Notes: generated by a model not told the origin, from the sequence alone. A DNA stretch of 64,000 nucleotides from Rotaria macrura (GCA_900239685.1 OENT01000492.1:1-64000), one strand, 5' to 3'. Positions 12,467-26,106 are shown, numbered from the stretch's first letter. Numbers and translations are program-made.

Positions 12467-15400
12467 ATGACTAATTCATCTGATGAACATTACCTAGTTC
12501 AACTCAAATCATTGCCTATTAATGATTTACAATTATTATTGACATTTTCCGGACAGTCAAGAACAGGTAAACGACATGAACTACTCGAACGATGTTATAT
12601 ATCAATTAAATCATCGAAATTAATACGTGATAAACTCGAAGAATTATATAATAAACGATTTGGTCAAGGTGAACTACCAACAATACCATATCCGCAAGAT
12701 GCGAAAAATGCATTAAAAATAACACAACCTCATTCACATACACATCAACAACAATCAAATATTGATGTACATTTTCTACCGTTTACATTTAATGAAGATG
12801 TATGTGTTATATCACCACCTTACCCAGTAGCACCTGTTAAACATTCAACAAATGAATCGCAAAGTTTAGTTAATTTTTATTTTTTATTAACAGCACAACA
12901 AGCATCTGGTTTGTATTAAATGATGTAATTACTTAATAACTTATTTGTTCTAATTCTCATTTAGATGTTGCAACATCAACATACTATAGTGTTGATCAAT
13001 CGAAACTTGAATTTCGAAAACAAATTTTATTAAGATTTACAACGATTGGCGATGTTACAAATAATGGAATATATGCACTCGATAAATTACCACCAAATCT
13101 GTATGTTTTTGTTAACAATAAAGTTGTTCCATTACCTCAACCAAAGCCAACAGCTAAACCAAATTCTGATGTTATTCGACCAGGTTAGGATGCACGTCTA
13201 TGAACATAGGAGCAAACTTGAGATTCATCGAGACATTTACTTTTATTCTACTAATCTAATTATGAAATACAATCTGAAAGTAATACTGAAATTAGAAAAA
13301 GTACTTTAACACATCTCAAAATTAGTAAATGTGATTCGAAGAAAAGAAGCGACTCAACCAGAATCATAACCTAGATATACACTTGAATAATCTCTTTTTG
13401 TTGACTAAGAACATCGTCTACAATACTGATTTCCGAGAAAACTCTTTTCATATCGAAGAATTGAACGGAAAACTGAAACATTCATCTACTAATGTAATTA
13501 ATATACTATTTACGGATCAGAAAAATTTCCATGAACAAGAATTTTTAACAAGTCATACGAACGTATTCTATTGAACGATTTTTCGTTCTTAAATCATTCG
13601 TTTTAATTTATTATGGCTACATCAGAATCCCTCAAGACATAACACTGAACTCTATTTTCTTCTCGTTATTTTTACATTCAATGTTAAACACGTTAAGGTA
13701 GTTGTACATTTTTTTTCATCTAGTGTGAAACGTAAATACCTAGAATGATACAGGAAACACAATATGGACATAGAATAAATAATGTTTATTACAGAAGTCT
13801 CATTCACAGTTTCTTTAAAAGTCTGATTCGTAACTCTATCCTATGGATATTGAGAAGTTATTCAAAGCAAAAAATCAGAAAAAATCATAGTTGAAAATTC
13901 TTTGGAGTTTAAAAATGTTGAATTGATTCTTTACATTCGTTAAAAATAGTAGACACACAAGCTCATATTCTAATAGAATATGAGCTTGTTTCGAAAGAAA
14001 AACTTTGAAGCATTTAGATATGTTTTAAGGAAGATAGAAAATTGCTTTTCTCTTCAAGGTCACATTTTTTACTTGAACATTCTTTAAGAATGATTTCTTC
14101 ATACATATATTTTTCTAATTTTTCATGTTACTATTTTATTGTTTAAACAGAATAGCTCACTTGAATAGAGAGCCTTAATAAATCCATCGAGTTCAATCAG
14201 AAAACTCAATTAACAAGGCAATATAATATTTCGAGAAGCGAAAAAATAAATTGATCCAAATGTCTCTTTCAAGAAACACTTTAATAAATTACCATTAAGA
14301 CGATAATAAGACATTTCACAATATAGAAACCATTATTTTTCTGATAATGAGACTTATCGGGAAATTTTGAATGGATATACGAAGAAATTATTTCACCTGA
14401 AAGAAAATTTTCCTTAGATCCACTATTGAATTTTATAAAAAATCGAAATAAACGAATTTTAATTTGAAAATTTGCTCGTACATAAATCTAACGATATTTA
14501 TTGTGTCACTAAATTTTCAGTAACAACAAGTGTTTTCTTCTTGAGATATAGAATGCTGAAGAAAAGTCGGTTTTTGGCAAGTTTTATTTTTTTTTTGCAA
14601 AAAACGATCGACTTGTTTGGCTTTCGACTATCTTTGCAAGACATTATCGCTTTTAATTGAAAAGTTCACAATCATTTAAGAATTACAAAAACCTATTGAC
14701 GGATAAAATTTCAGTTTCAATTTCCTATCTTTCAACTTTTTACAAGACAGGATATTTCTGTCAAAGGACATTGTTTCACTTCTGATAATGATTAAAGTAA
14801 TACTTTTTATCTACAGTATGAGTATATTGAGGATCTGTAATCTCTATTCTTGTGATCAACTTCCATCTTTTCTACGGAAAAGTCTCTCCAACTTTTAAGG
14901 GTTAACATAGATTACTGTATTGATCATTACTGACTGCATCTATTTTAATGAGTAATCATTGGATTCCATCGTGCTCAGCAGTCTATATCTTGATTAAGTT
15001 GTAACACTTAGCAATATGCTATGATGTCCAACAGAACAACTTGTTACTGAGTATTATGTTTAGATAAATATACATACTACTGAGCACAACAGTGAAACTC
15101 ATCTATTCATTAAAGTCAAACTGTTCATTCGAATTAATGAGGCTAAATTAATAGCGAACTATGGTTTCAGCTTTCTACTATGTGTAACAATCATAAAACA
15201 TGTTCGCTTCTATTCTTTTCAATTACTCATGAGACTAGTATAATTTAATTGTTGTAAACATTATTTTTTCTGTCTAGGTCGACCAATCGATATAACAGAA
15301 TATTGTCGTCTATGTCCATTAATATCGAATTTAATTGAAATATCTTGGTTTACACAAGATTGTTCAAATCCAATACAACCTTATATTGCCGCTGTTTATC

Positions 15401-16172
15401 TAACTGAACGTAAAACAGTGCAACAATTGCTAGCACGTGTTTCCCGACCGGTAGCAATTCGATCATCTATTGAAACACAGCGTGCCATCATACAAACATT
15501 ATCGGTTCAACAAACTTCGCATGGACTTGATGATGATCTTGAAGTAGCATCAACGTCACTTCGCTTACCATTAGAATGTCCAGCCATGCGTATCAGAATG
15601 AGAATGCCCGGACGAGCAACAACATGTAAACATGTTCATTGTTTTGATTTAGAAGGTTATTTACGTATGAATGAAAAAAAGCCAAGTAAAAGATATGAAT
15701 CAATTGTTTAGATCTTGATTCATCATGGAAATGTTTCTTTTGCTTTCATTTTCAGCATGGCTTTGTCCTGTATGCAATAAACAAGCTTTATATACAGATT
15801 TATTTATTGATCAATTTTTCATTGATATTATTAGTAAATGTTCGTCAAATGTTAAAGCCATTGAATATGAAATGAACGGTCAATGGAAACCAATTGAAGA
15901 AGAAAAACTTTCACGAAGAGCTCAACGTGAAAAAGAATTATCTAAAACAGATAATATCAATAATGGTAAATCTTCTAATGATATGGATCAATCGAGTGAG
16001 AATGATTTCGACGATGAACAATTACGTACAAGTAAATTTGTTTGTTTGCATTTCATCAGAGAGAGAGAGAATCTGATTTCTGTTTTGTATGTTTCTTTTA
16101 GAGTCAACAGAACAAGAAATTACAGCACCAATACACGATAATATTCCTATTATAGAACTAGATGATGATTAG
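12467..16172 (+). CDS. PIAS: PIAS-type E3 SUMO-protein ligase, paralogue 2
   Basis: Five exons: 12467-12908, 12965-13183, 15278-15685, 15756-16031 and 16102-16172; 471 residues. The N-terminus is a canonical SAP domain (LKSLPINDLQLLLTFSGQ, then KRHELLERCY), closer to vertebrate PIAS than paralogue 1. The PINIT region spans exons 1-3, including NLYVFVNNKVVPLP and GRPIDITEYCRL. The SP-RING reads ATTCKHVHCFDLEGYLRMNE and, across the 70-nt intron, KKPTWLCPVCNKQALY, with all zinc ligands present. The C-terminus is an acidic SUMO-interacting motif, IPIIELDDD. The role is as for paralogue 1. Introns of 56 and 70 nt contrast with the 2.1-kb intron 2 (13184-15277). An AATAAA signal follows 79 nt after the stop. 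The two paralogues differ in intron position within the SP-RING, pointing to an old duplication or to intron turnover. Confidence 0.92.
13957..13989. repeat. Perfect inverted repeat (16-bp arms, 1-nt spacer)
   Basis: ACAAGCTCATATTCTA at 13957-13972 is followed by one A and then its exact reverse complement at 13974-13989. It lies in intron 2 of the second PIAS gene. No terminal repeats or target duplication of a known element were seen around it. Confidence 0.85.
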
Positions 16173-16250
16173 TATTTGTTATGAATTTAGTGGAAGAAAA
16201 AAAAATGTTTTCTTTGCTTGTGACTCTGTATAATTGTACATTGTAAAAAT

Positions 16251-16256
16251 AATAAA
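16251..16256 (+). promoter_or_regulatory. Polyadenylation signal AATAAA of PIAS paralogue 2
   Basis: Canonical AATAAA 79 nt past the TAG at 16170-16172. It is the first such signal downstream of either PIAS gene. Confidence 0.65.
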
Positions 16257-18765
16257 TAATATTCGCATAAATATGATACTTGTTTCTATATTGAACATGA
16301 AGTATATCATATATACAATGTATGAAAAGTGAAGTTTGCTAAATTTGTGGCAATACGCTTAATTATAATCATTAATAAATTTCTACAAAAGACTTTAAAA
16401 TAACAAATCGAATACAAAATTTTCTTTTAGTATGTATTATTCAGTTTCATTTATCAGAGAATACTAAAACAAAAACACATGGCCAACACATAATCGATGT
16501 CTATTCATTGAAAATGTCATTGAGACAATCCTATCTATTCTATGTATTTTGATGATAATTATTTTATTAGATTTAAAAAATTGAATTACAAACGTCATGT
16601 GTTGTCATATGAAATGTGTTTTTTATTTTAAGATTTATTCATAAAGGAAACATTTAGTGAGAATAATAATAGAAAACAAACAATGATTGATCCACACTTA
16701 ATATTTGAGTGCATCTATTATTTCCTATGCAGATAAAATTTACAGAGAATCCTTTCATTGAAATAAATTTTACAAAGAAAAAGATTTTTTACAGTGTTAA
16801 AATGTATGTCTTGACGTGCTTCTATTGATTGAGAAATTTAATCTCTAAGATTGGCTTCACTAATTGATTGTAAATCTTTCATTTTACATTATCAACACGA
16901 ATCTTTTTCGACATTGTACTATGGCTCATCATTCTGATTAATATTCTTCACAATAGCGCCATAGGCTATGACACTAATCCTTCACGTCATATTGTCTAAT
17001 GCTGAAAAATTTAACTAGATGTTTTTCTTGAAATAGTTTCATCAATAACAACGCGCTTGTTTGTAATAGTTTCATATTCTGAATTCATTTATATATGAAT
17101 ATTTTTCCTCTAGATCCAATATATGAATGAGAATGCATATAAAATGAAAGATTTGCATTGATTTAATTATCGTACTGAGCTTCATCTATGAAAACAAATA
17201 ACCTAAGTCTACTTAATAATCATTATTATGATGATGAAAAAGAGCGCACACATTCAACCTTATTCATAACATAAAGTTGTAAATCTGACTTGACTAATAT
17301 AAAATGTAAGCAATGATGAATGAATCTGAAAAATATAAATTTAATCGTAGGTTTTCTTTGATTGAATAGGAGAAAATATATTTTCATAGAACATGAACTA
17401 TGAAAAAAATAGAATCATAATATTGTCTTGTATACTATAATGAGAATAGATTTCAGAAAACTAGATAAATCAATTCTGAAATTACTACCATTTTCTTTGA
17501 AATAAATCTTCATGTTCAAACTATCAGAAGAATCTGATTCATAAACAACACATATTGAATGGAATTCACTGTAAATAATAAAGATAGTTCTTCTTTTTTT
17601 TGTCTAATGAATAATATTCAAAAGCATACTACTTTGTATTATTGACTATATGACGTTGGATCAATCTAATAGTTAAGACCCTAGATGGGAATTTTTGATT
17701 AAATGATATTCGAGAACAAAAGCTTAACAATCATGACATCATTGCCATTAGAATTCAACAATCCGCATTAACAAATGGCTAAGTTTCAAGTTGAATGTCA
17801 AATGAATGCTATTATCCTGAAATTATTTCCGCCTAATAACTTGTCTTGTTCAACAAGAAGAAGCTTTCTCTTCATTTCAATTGAACTAAAAAGGAAGTAA
17901 ATTAACCTTTCTCTTAGAGTCAAGGAATTCAAAATTTACTTTAAAAGTTCATTTGAATATTACTAAAAGAGAGTTAGTTTTTTTTCGTAGAACCATTCTT
18001 TACTATCGATGCCTTTGATCCATTAAAATTAATAAAGTGATGAATAACAGTTGTTTCTAATAAGACATTCTCTCTATAAGTATATATAAACATATCATTC
18101 ACTAGCGCGTATGAAAGTCATTAGGCTAAGGGTCATCGAACAGGAGGCGTCATGGAGACTAATAAATATCGCATGATAATGATTGATGACTGTGTGTCAA
18201 CATCTTTAACCTATTGATAATATTTCCGATACTCTTTCATTCTTTCGTCCGTTTCCTTAACGAAAAAAATTCATAATATTTATGATGTCCTTGTCACCTC
18301 TGGTGAACATTGTTGAAGTTGATAGGAGTCCATTGTGTTCTCATAGAAAAAGAAAGTATAATAATACTTTCTTCGTATGTCGATTGTTCTTGCTTTGCTC
18401 TTCTTCGTTGAGCCACCATACAAGTTCAACTTTGACTACAGATAAAACTCTGCAATGTTGCCTTTGCTTGATGACAAATCAGTCTTACTTAGTTCTATTC
18501 TCTTTTTCTTTCTCGTTCAGTTACTCTTTAGACTAAATGAGAAATTCTCTCTTTCTCTCCTTTTCTGTCTCTCATTCTCTCTTGTCTTTCATCATACACA
18601 CACAACACACACACACACGCAAGAAGAAAGACAGTTACTCGAAGAAAAAAAAAGAATAAGAAGAAGAAGAAGAAAAAAAAAAGTTCATTAAATGAGATCA
18701 GGCAAAGTAACAACCACAACGATTGCATTTGCTTCTTTTCATCTTCATCTTTATTCAAACATATA
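16257..18765. other. Intergenic region
   Basis: About 2.5 kb without supported exons. The last 230 bases are unusual: a pyrimidine-rich CTCT stretch (about 18541-18590), a CA run (about 18597-18620) and a GAA/A purine run (about 18640-18682), directly upstream of the membrane-protein gene and possibly part of its promoter or 5'-UTR. Confidence 0.5.
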
Positions 18766-20457
18766 ATGACACCGCGCAAGTCTTCGTATCCATTCATTGC
18801 TCAAGCTGAAACATTACTTATCTATGGAATATTTCTATTTTTAACTGGTTTGGCACAAATCTGTGTTACTATAAGCCATCGTTATATTATCGCAAGAACT
18901 GTACACAATAATGATGATATCAATATTTTGAGTTTTATTCCAGTTACGTTGACATTAGCCGATATTCACGTATGGTATATTTATCCATCGGCTGCACTGG
19001 TAAGTTCTTGTGGTGGAGAAGATGAGTGATTACTAAATGAGTCCGTACTTATCTGTATATATATATATATATGTATGTATGTATATATACGTATTTATTA
19101 AGTAAGAGATATACATAAGAGCATGTCAAAATGTCACATGTGATGATTCGTAACTAAAATCAAATAAATCTTTTGTAACCTTTTTCGACCTTGTTAAATA
19201 AGGTGAATTCTTAATATGTTTAATTTGAAGCAAGAAAAGAAAGACAAGCTTAGTTTTTATCAAACGAACCAGTCGCATTAAAATAAAAACGATGTAAAAG
19301 AAATCAATCGAAAAACAATGTTTACATTTATTAGACAAACTAAATATCATTATAGCAGATATGAATATTGTTCGTTGTTCCTTATTCTTTTTTTTTATTT
19401 AATTGAATTGATAAATTCGCTTTATCATCTTTTTTTTTCTATTCCTATACAAACATTCGTGTTTTTCTCGGTAGAATAATCGATGACATATGTTTAAGTG
19501 TAAAAATGTATTATCATATATCCGGAGGTTATTTTCTTTCAATCAAATAAATGTACATAGTTGGTATTGTAATCAAACTTTCTCGCGTGTATTTTATTCA
19601 ACTCCACCCATATTTCAATATCCATAATTAAAAACGTGATAAACATCGTGTTCTTTTCTTCTATAGACAATCATCCCATTTGTCTCTTGTGTGATCTATG
19701 CTTTATTCAAACGACGAGTTACGGTAAAACAATATTGTTGAAATGCAATCATAATTTTAAATAAAAACATTTTTATTGACTAATCCATAGGCAATATTTA
19801 TATGTATATCATCATTGATTAGTTTTATTTCATCATCCATTTATGTGGGTCTTCTTATTGTACATACACTTGAATACTGGCAAACGATGTCAACACATCG
19901 TTATAAACCTGTTCTATCTACGACAACTTCTTCGACGTAAGTTTAACTTATCAACAAAAATGTAAAGGAATTTTTTTTACAATCGAACATTTACATCATT
20001 AGACGTTCACTTGTACCATTCGATGAACCATCAACGTTTGTAAACTTAGCTCTTCTAATTACATTTACATTGGCCCTCGTTCAAGCACTATTGTCAATGA
20101 TTGGTGCAGTTATTTCTTGTCTCTGGTCACCATGTTGTACGAGTTCATCTCCTATTTATGCACGAGTACCTACTATTTCACATCATGCTCAAACAACGCC
20201 ACATCGATTTGAGGTACTCAACGAAGAAAGAATTCATTGTTAATATCCAATGTTTCTATTATATTTAGACTCAACAATCATCAACAATACGTACTCTGAA
20301 ACGTCAACAACCGCATCCACAGCCACCGCCACCACCACCGTCACATCAACATCATGAAACTCATCGATTTATAACAGCAAATGGACAGCAAGACTCGATG
20401 CTTAATGGTTATCTTCACACGAATTCGCCTATTCGAAGTCATTATGATCATGTTTAA
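18766..20457 (+). CDS. Orphan four-transmembrane-helix protein with proline-rich tail
   Basis: Five exons: 18766-18999, 19667-19723, 19791-19936, 20003-20213 and 20269-20457; 278 residues, all junctions in frame. Four hydrophobic segments are visible: TLLIYGIFLFLTGLAQICV near residue 17, TIIPFVSCVIYALF near 79, AIFICISSLISFI...VGLLIV near 98, and FVNLALLITFTLALVQALL near 155. The tail is His/Pro/Gln-rich with PQPPPPPPS and ends in YDHV. The four-helix layout recalls MS4A, MARVEL or TMEM-type proteins, but none of the signatures I know (for example the tetraspanin CCG motif) is present, so the family is unassigned. N- and C-termini are predicted to be cytosolic. The terminal D-x-V could be a class III PDZ ligand, which is inference. 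It lies on the same strand as the downstream sulfotransferase gene, about 0.5 kb away. Confidence 0.75.
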
Positions 20458-21000
20458 TGTTTTTTCTTATTTATCGAAAGAAACATTTTTGCATATTTGT
20501 CGCTCAGTAAAATGTTGTGTTACTAAAGAAAAGGGGAAAAAACTTAGGTTTATATTATCAAATGCTTGTCTTTCATTTCAATTGGTTTTTCAAGGAAAAT
20601 AATAACAACACTAAATAATATAAAAAATCTTTTGGCTATATACAAGAAAAAAGCGTTTTGGCTGTCAATTTCCGTTATGATTTCAGCTTCAAGAGGAAAA
20701 GATTTTTTTTCTCGTTTTATTATTAATAGACGTCAATTGAATGAAATTTTCTTCATTTTTTTTTGTTTATTCTATTACACAGTTGACGAATGAATGAATA
20801 GAAATGCAATGAAATGAACAGATGTGTTCACACATCTTGTTTCCCATTGACCTATCTCTATTTCTTTTGCCGTCCAAAAAGAAGGAAACAAATCTTGCCG
20901 GTCAACAATGCCACTAACACACGCACACATGATTCGTAGTCGCTAGACATATTTTTTCCTCTTGTTCTTCGCCCCCCTTTTTTTTCTGGCTAATGCACAA
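20458..21000. other. Intergenic, 3'-UTR and 5'-UTR sequence
   Basis: About 540 bases between the membrane-protein stop and the sulfotransferase start. The short open frames here are AT-rich and unconvincing. No AATAAA was found. Confidence 0.4.
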
Positions 21001-23965
21001 ATGGTCAAGTGGAAATTAGTAACATTAGTATTTATTTTTCTCGTCGTCTGCACCTATTTAAGTCGTATTTCCAAACAAGAAATAGAATTCTTGACACATT
21101 CTGTCAAACAACCATTTAAAACAACGTTAGTATTTATTCATATACAAAAAACAGCTGGCTCTGAATTTGAACGATCCATTGTTCGTCGACTGTATTTTGG
21201 ATCACAGCCAAGTTGTCAATGTCCCATAACGTCGAAAACTAATCGAACTAAACGTATAAATATTAAATTACGATGTAATTGTTCATGGAATAATGAACCA
21301 TGGCTTATAAGTCGATTTAGTGTTGGTTGGTTATGTGGAGTTCACGCCGATTGGATTACATATCATCGATGTCTAACACCTAAAATGAATTTCGAATATG
21401 GTGTTCGCGAACGAAAGTATGTATAATAATGAAAAATAAGATACGATCAACAAAAATCAGATTGTGTCGTTTTCAATCGTTACTATTCACATCGATTGAA
21501 GTTGAAAATTATTTGTCGAAAAATACTAACGAGTAACGCGAGCTAGAGAAATATAGCCTATCATCTAGAATTTCACTATCGAAAATACAACATGGTATCA
21601 TCTGATAGAATTGTTTGATTGCTGTCTCATTTTTTTTTCAATTCAAATTTAATCATTTGTTTTCGTCAACTAATGAGTCATAAACCTTTCTTCAAAATTC
21701 AATTTCATCTATGAAAGTAGATAGATATATTTGATTTATTGATGAAAACTCATTTTAAAAAGTGCACGTCTTCAATACAACTAGTAAAATAATACGTATA
21801 GTTTTGAACATTGAAAATACGTTTTCTAATGATTATTTGCATCTACGATCGAGTACAAAGGTTTCATACGAGAATATTGTGGCAAGAAATCTATTGATTA
21901 ATAATGAATTACTTCTTATATCGGGCTCACTATAGCGGGGGGGGGGGGTTATACTAATCGATAAATGCCCACAGGAAATCGAAATCAAACGATGTAGAAA
22001 GTTTTTGTTTATTACCCTATGTCAAAAAAAAAATCATTTTGTCAAAATGAACATAACATCATCAAGACCGAAAAATTATATATATAATGACTTTCTAGAT
22101 ACGAATGAGATTTATCAAAAAGAAAAAAAGAGACAAGGTCTTTCATATGTACCACCTATCATACTTTCATGATCAAGTTGGTCTACAAAGAATACGGTCA
22201 AAATAAATTAACTACTACACCCCGCCTATTATACATTAATGTACATGTGCGAAGGCTTTTTCTATGCCTGTTTAAAACTAACAATTACCTCGTTAATCTA
22301 TAGTGAACAGATTATGATCTGTATCAAGATCATTGAAACTATGATAGTTTAAATCGATTCATGAAAATTTATTATTTCTGATCATATTTACAATAGTAGA
22401 ATAATCGATTCAATAAATGATGTATTAATAAATGGATTAAATATAACTTCAACATAGTTCTCTGTCGAAGTTGTATGTTCGATACGACAGATGTATTAGA
22501 TGTAAACTATCTACAATTCATTAGAAGAACTTGTTTTGCGCGTGTCACAATGAATTCAGAAGAAGCCTAGTGAGAAAAATGATCTAGATCGATGTATTAT
22601 GAACACATTAGATTTATTGCTAAAAAGCAAAGATAATATGAATGACACTAATAACATATATGATTCATACGAAAACTTTATGATATTTACATATTGATGG
22701 GGTTTAATTTTCGTTAACAGCTGTTCTTAGTTTGTATTTCAATTGTTGAGAATATAAACTAAATAGTTTATAGTAGAAATGATACACAACATATATTGAC
22801 GACAATTGTATTTGTCTAAATTTTTACATTGTCCTTAAACGTATTGTAAGATATATCAATGCGTATAATATCAGTTAAGTACGTTCTTTGGGAAACGAAA
22901 TACTCGAGAAAATCTAAAAATCCTATTTCCTATTGTTTGATTAACGTTCTTTGAGAGTGTCAACCTTTTGTTAAGCTCTACAAACTGTTATTGTTACCAA
23001 TGATGACGAAGAATGACATTTTAAGAATAAACGTACGCCATTAGTTAAGAATCTCGTTGTTTACATTCTTTCTCTCGTTCCAGTGTATTGCATTATTTGA
23101 TGACCCTTTTCACAATGTTATTTATCAGCATGATAACGTGTCAAACCGATTACTAAACAATAAGTTTATCGACAGATGTACCTAATTACGATCTAAGTTA
23201 ACATATTTCTTTTCATTTCGAAAAGCAAATATTTACCGTGGTAGAAGATACCGGGGAAAATTTTGTGTTGAAGTTTGATAAGCAATAGAATAATGTAAAA
23301 TTCTACATTTAATAATTAAATTTAGATTTATTTATGCCACACTTCTTCGTGAACCGGTAGCACGTTTTATAAGTGAATATCTACATACACTTCGAGGAGC
23401 AACTTGGCTTTCAGAACGATTATCATGTTGGAAAGCTCAACAACTGCGAAATCAAAGTGCTTGTTGGAAAAGTAATATTGTATTCGAGAAAAAGAATGTT
23501 TCTTATTAAATGATTTTAATTTTTTATTTCTTAGATACAAATCTAACCGATTTTATGCTATGTCCATTTAATTCAGCCATCAATCGTCAAACACGTATGT
23601 TATCTTCATCAGTAAATAATTGTTTATCATCAAAATTTACCTATGCAAATTTAATTAATATAAAAACAGCTAAAAAAAATCTTGCATCAATGGAATTTTT
23701 TGGTTTAACAGAGTATCTTAATCTAAGTCAACGTTTATTTGAACAAACAACTTATTGTAAATTGTTTCGAACATGTTCTTTTCAATTGTATCTTAAACAA
23801 AATTTCTTGAATAATCAAACGTATGATTATATAGAAAATAATCTAACATACACTGATTTAAATCGTATAAGACAAATAAACAATGACGATGTTGAATTGT
23901 ATCAATTTGCGAGAACATTATTTTTCAAAAGAACTTGTCAAATATTAGGAATTGCTTGTCAATAA
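21001..23965 (+). CDS. HS6ST: Heparan sulfate 6-O-sulfotransferase-like enzyme
   Basis: Three exons: 21001-21416, 23326-23471 and 23535-23965; 330 residues. A signal anchor (LVTLVFIFLVVCTYL) makes it a type II Golgi protein; an in-frame ATG at 20962 would add 13 residues before it. The 5'-phosphosulfate loop reads HIQKTAGSEF (usual family form HIQKTGGTTF). Next come CxCx...CNCSW cysteines and CGVHADW, whose His is the family's catalytic base. Exon 2 gives the 3'-phosphate site, KFIYATLLREPVARFISEYL, and RGATWLSE. Exon 3 carries AKKNLASMEFFGLTEYLNLS and the C-terminal helix DVELYQFARTLFFKR, all HS6ST hallmarks. HS6ST transfers sulfate from PAPS to O6 of glucosamine in heparan sulfate. The protein is shorter than vertebrate HS6ST1 (about 410 residues), mostly at the C-terminus. 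Several N-x-S/T sites suggest glycosylation. Intron 1 (1.9 kb) holds a 12-G run. Confidence 0.93.
21937..21948 (+). repeat. Homopolymer of twelve G
   Basis: Twelve consecutive G in an otherwise AT-rich intron of the sulfotransferase gene, within the context TATAGC-G12-TTATAC. Confidence 0.9.
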
Positions 23966-24222
23966 TTAAACTATTTTTTTTTCTCCTCCTTGTTATATTT
24001 GTCACTTGAGACTATCTGTTTTATTGTTAAATAATGACACTCATATCTGGTAAATCGAAACAAATCATTATTGAAAAATGCATCCATCATTTCTTATCAC
24101 TTCTCTTCCTTTCTTTTTTACAGTAATTCTTTTGTCTTTTTTCTTCTTTTTTGTCTTATTATTTTATTGTTACTGACGTTCGTATATAGACAACCGATGC
24201 TCGGCAATTTTCGAAAATAATC

Positions 24223-24255
<33 letters not shown>

Positions 24256-26106
24256 GAGAGTAATAGTGGAAAACTATCTTTCTCTCTTTGTATTTATTAG
24301 TCTGTGTTATTGTTGCATGTTCATTTAAAAAAAAAAAGGAAGAGATTTTCCATGTCATTCTAGTTTTCGTCCCATTCCCCCCTCTCTCTAGATAGTATTT
24401 GTTTGATGAGTAGTAAGGAAGAGGGAATAAGAGAGAGAGAGAGGCAGACAGATAAAGCAATGAATGTCGTTCCTCTCATCGTCTCGTCTCATTGTATGAC
24501 ACATGCCGATAGATAGAGTAGTAGACAAGATAGAAATGGAAAAAGGAAACAAGGCGAATAGCAAGAAATAATAGCATCTATTCATGAAAACTTCATAGAT
24601 ATACAAGAAATTTATACATCTCAATCATTTTCTACTATATAGTCCTGTCTTTGTTCGGAAACAATTGTCTTTTTCAATAGGCGTATAGAAAAAAAGGAAA
24701 ATCGTTCTAAATCTCAGTGCTTCTTCTTTTCTTATTATTATATCTATATTGGAGTATGTTGTTTTGGCTGATTTATCCAAGTGAGTTTGACTTCAACTTT
24801 GTTTTGTTCTCTATATATGTGTACTCTAATTAAAGATGCCAGCACGCCGTATAGAATCAAACGTATCAGAGGATTCACCTAACGGATGTGGTTGAATGAA
24901 ACAATAATAGTGAATTAATACACAGCTTTATAGATGCATGGAGAGCGATGTTGTTTTCATTGGCAACGATGCCGCCATATCTTTGATCTTTCATCGATCA
25001 GGAAGACGGTGTCTTAGTTCCTACTTATTCTTTTCACTATTCGTTTAGTTGACAGTTCTTGAAGTTTTACTCCATGTTTCTTTTTACAGTTACATACGCG
25101 TGTCGGAAGACATTTGCCGCTTGTGTTCATTCATCGATCATCATTAGCACCGAACGGGAGAGAGAGACAGAGAGAGAGAGAAGAGAATGTCACGAGCCAT
25201 CGTTCATTTTTTTCGTCGTTGTCATTCCCTTCTTCTTTTTCTTGTGTTAGTTCTGAAGTTTATTTGATTGGATTATGATCGATTGGTGGTGATCGAACCA
25301 TGGATAAGCATGGAAAAGAATTCGCAATCAGACAATATCGAAGAGGAAAAGATCGAATGATGATGTTGAGACAATTTTTTTCTAATAGTATATTCAACAA
25401 CGTATAGAAGAGTGCAACGATCGAAAACATCTCGAACTTTTCTGATTTTCTGTTCGATAAGTATGATAATGATAAGATCGTTCCTCAATGTGCATATTAA
25501 TGTCAATACATTCGATCTAAGTCATTTGTTTTCTTTTGATTGCGGTGAATAAGAAGAAAAGTTGAGCTGAAATTGAAGAATACATCAAGTCCAACAATAA
25601 ATTGCTACGTTGTTTAAGTTGATATTCTCCACAAATGTTGATCATCGTAGATCTACATAACAAATGGAGTACATGTGAATAGAATAATCTGTTTTTCCTT
25701 TCATGTAGACAAATGATGGTATTTCTGTTTATATATTACAGAATCATTGAGTGTTATCATCAATGGTTTCAGTTTTCCCTTCGATTGACAAAGCAATTTG
25801 ATATACATAAGAAGCCCTTCGTTTTTTAAAGTGATATAGAATTGCAAATGGTTAATGCAAGAAGAGCGACTTTAGATGCTTTGATTTCTCGATCATTGTA
25901 CATGATTTACTCTTGTTTTAGATACCAGCTGTGTTACAGCAAAGCCTCTTCGAATATTTTCGTCTTCTGAACATCAATCCAATTGAATGAATGATGCATA
26001 AAGATAACAATCATTGAGTATGACGTAGTTTATCTGAATAAATATGTATGTAAATGAACATTTGCGCAACATAGCCTCTATTAATTGTTTGCTTTACAAA
26101 TATTAG
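23966..26106. other. Intergenic region, probably including 5' exon(s) of the channel gene
   Basis: About 2.1 kb. It holds an (ATA)n run at about 24223-24254, short GA-rich tracts near 24432-24443 and 25160-25182, and purine/pyrimidine-biased stretches. The first coding exon of the K+ channel should lie here but could not be pinned down. Confidence 0.45.
24223..24254. repeat. (ATA)n microsatellite
   Basis: About eleven uninterrupted AAT/ATA triplets downstream of the sulfotransferase gene. Confidence 0.9.

Noticed and set aside
4789-16172. A single fused PIAS gene
   Set aside because: The first reading frame ends in TAA followed in frame by TAG, and the second has its own SAP domain and ATG, so these are two complete proteins.
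24836-24892. ATG CCA GCA CGC CGT... as first exon of the K+ channel
   Set aside because: The candidate donors give phase 0 or 1, whereas the next exon needs a phase 2 junction.
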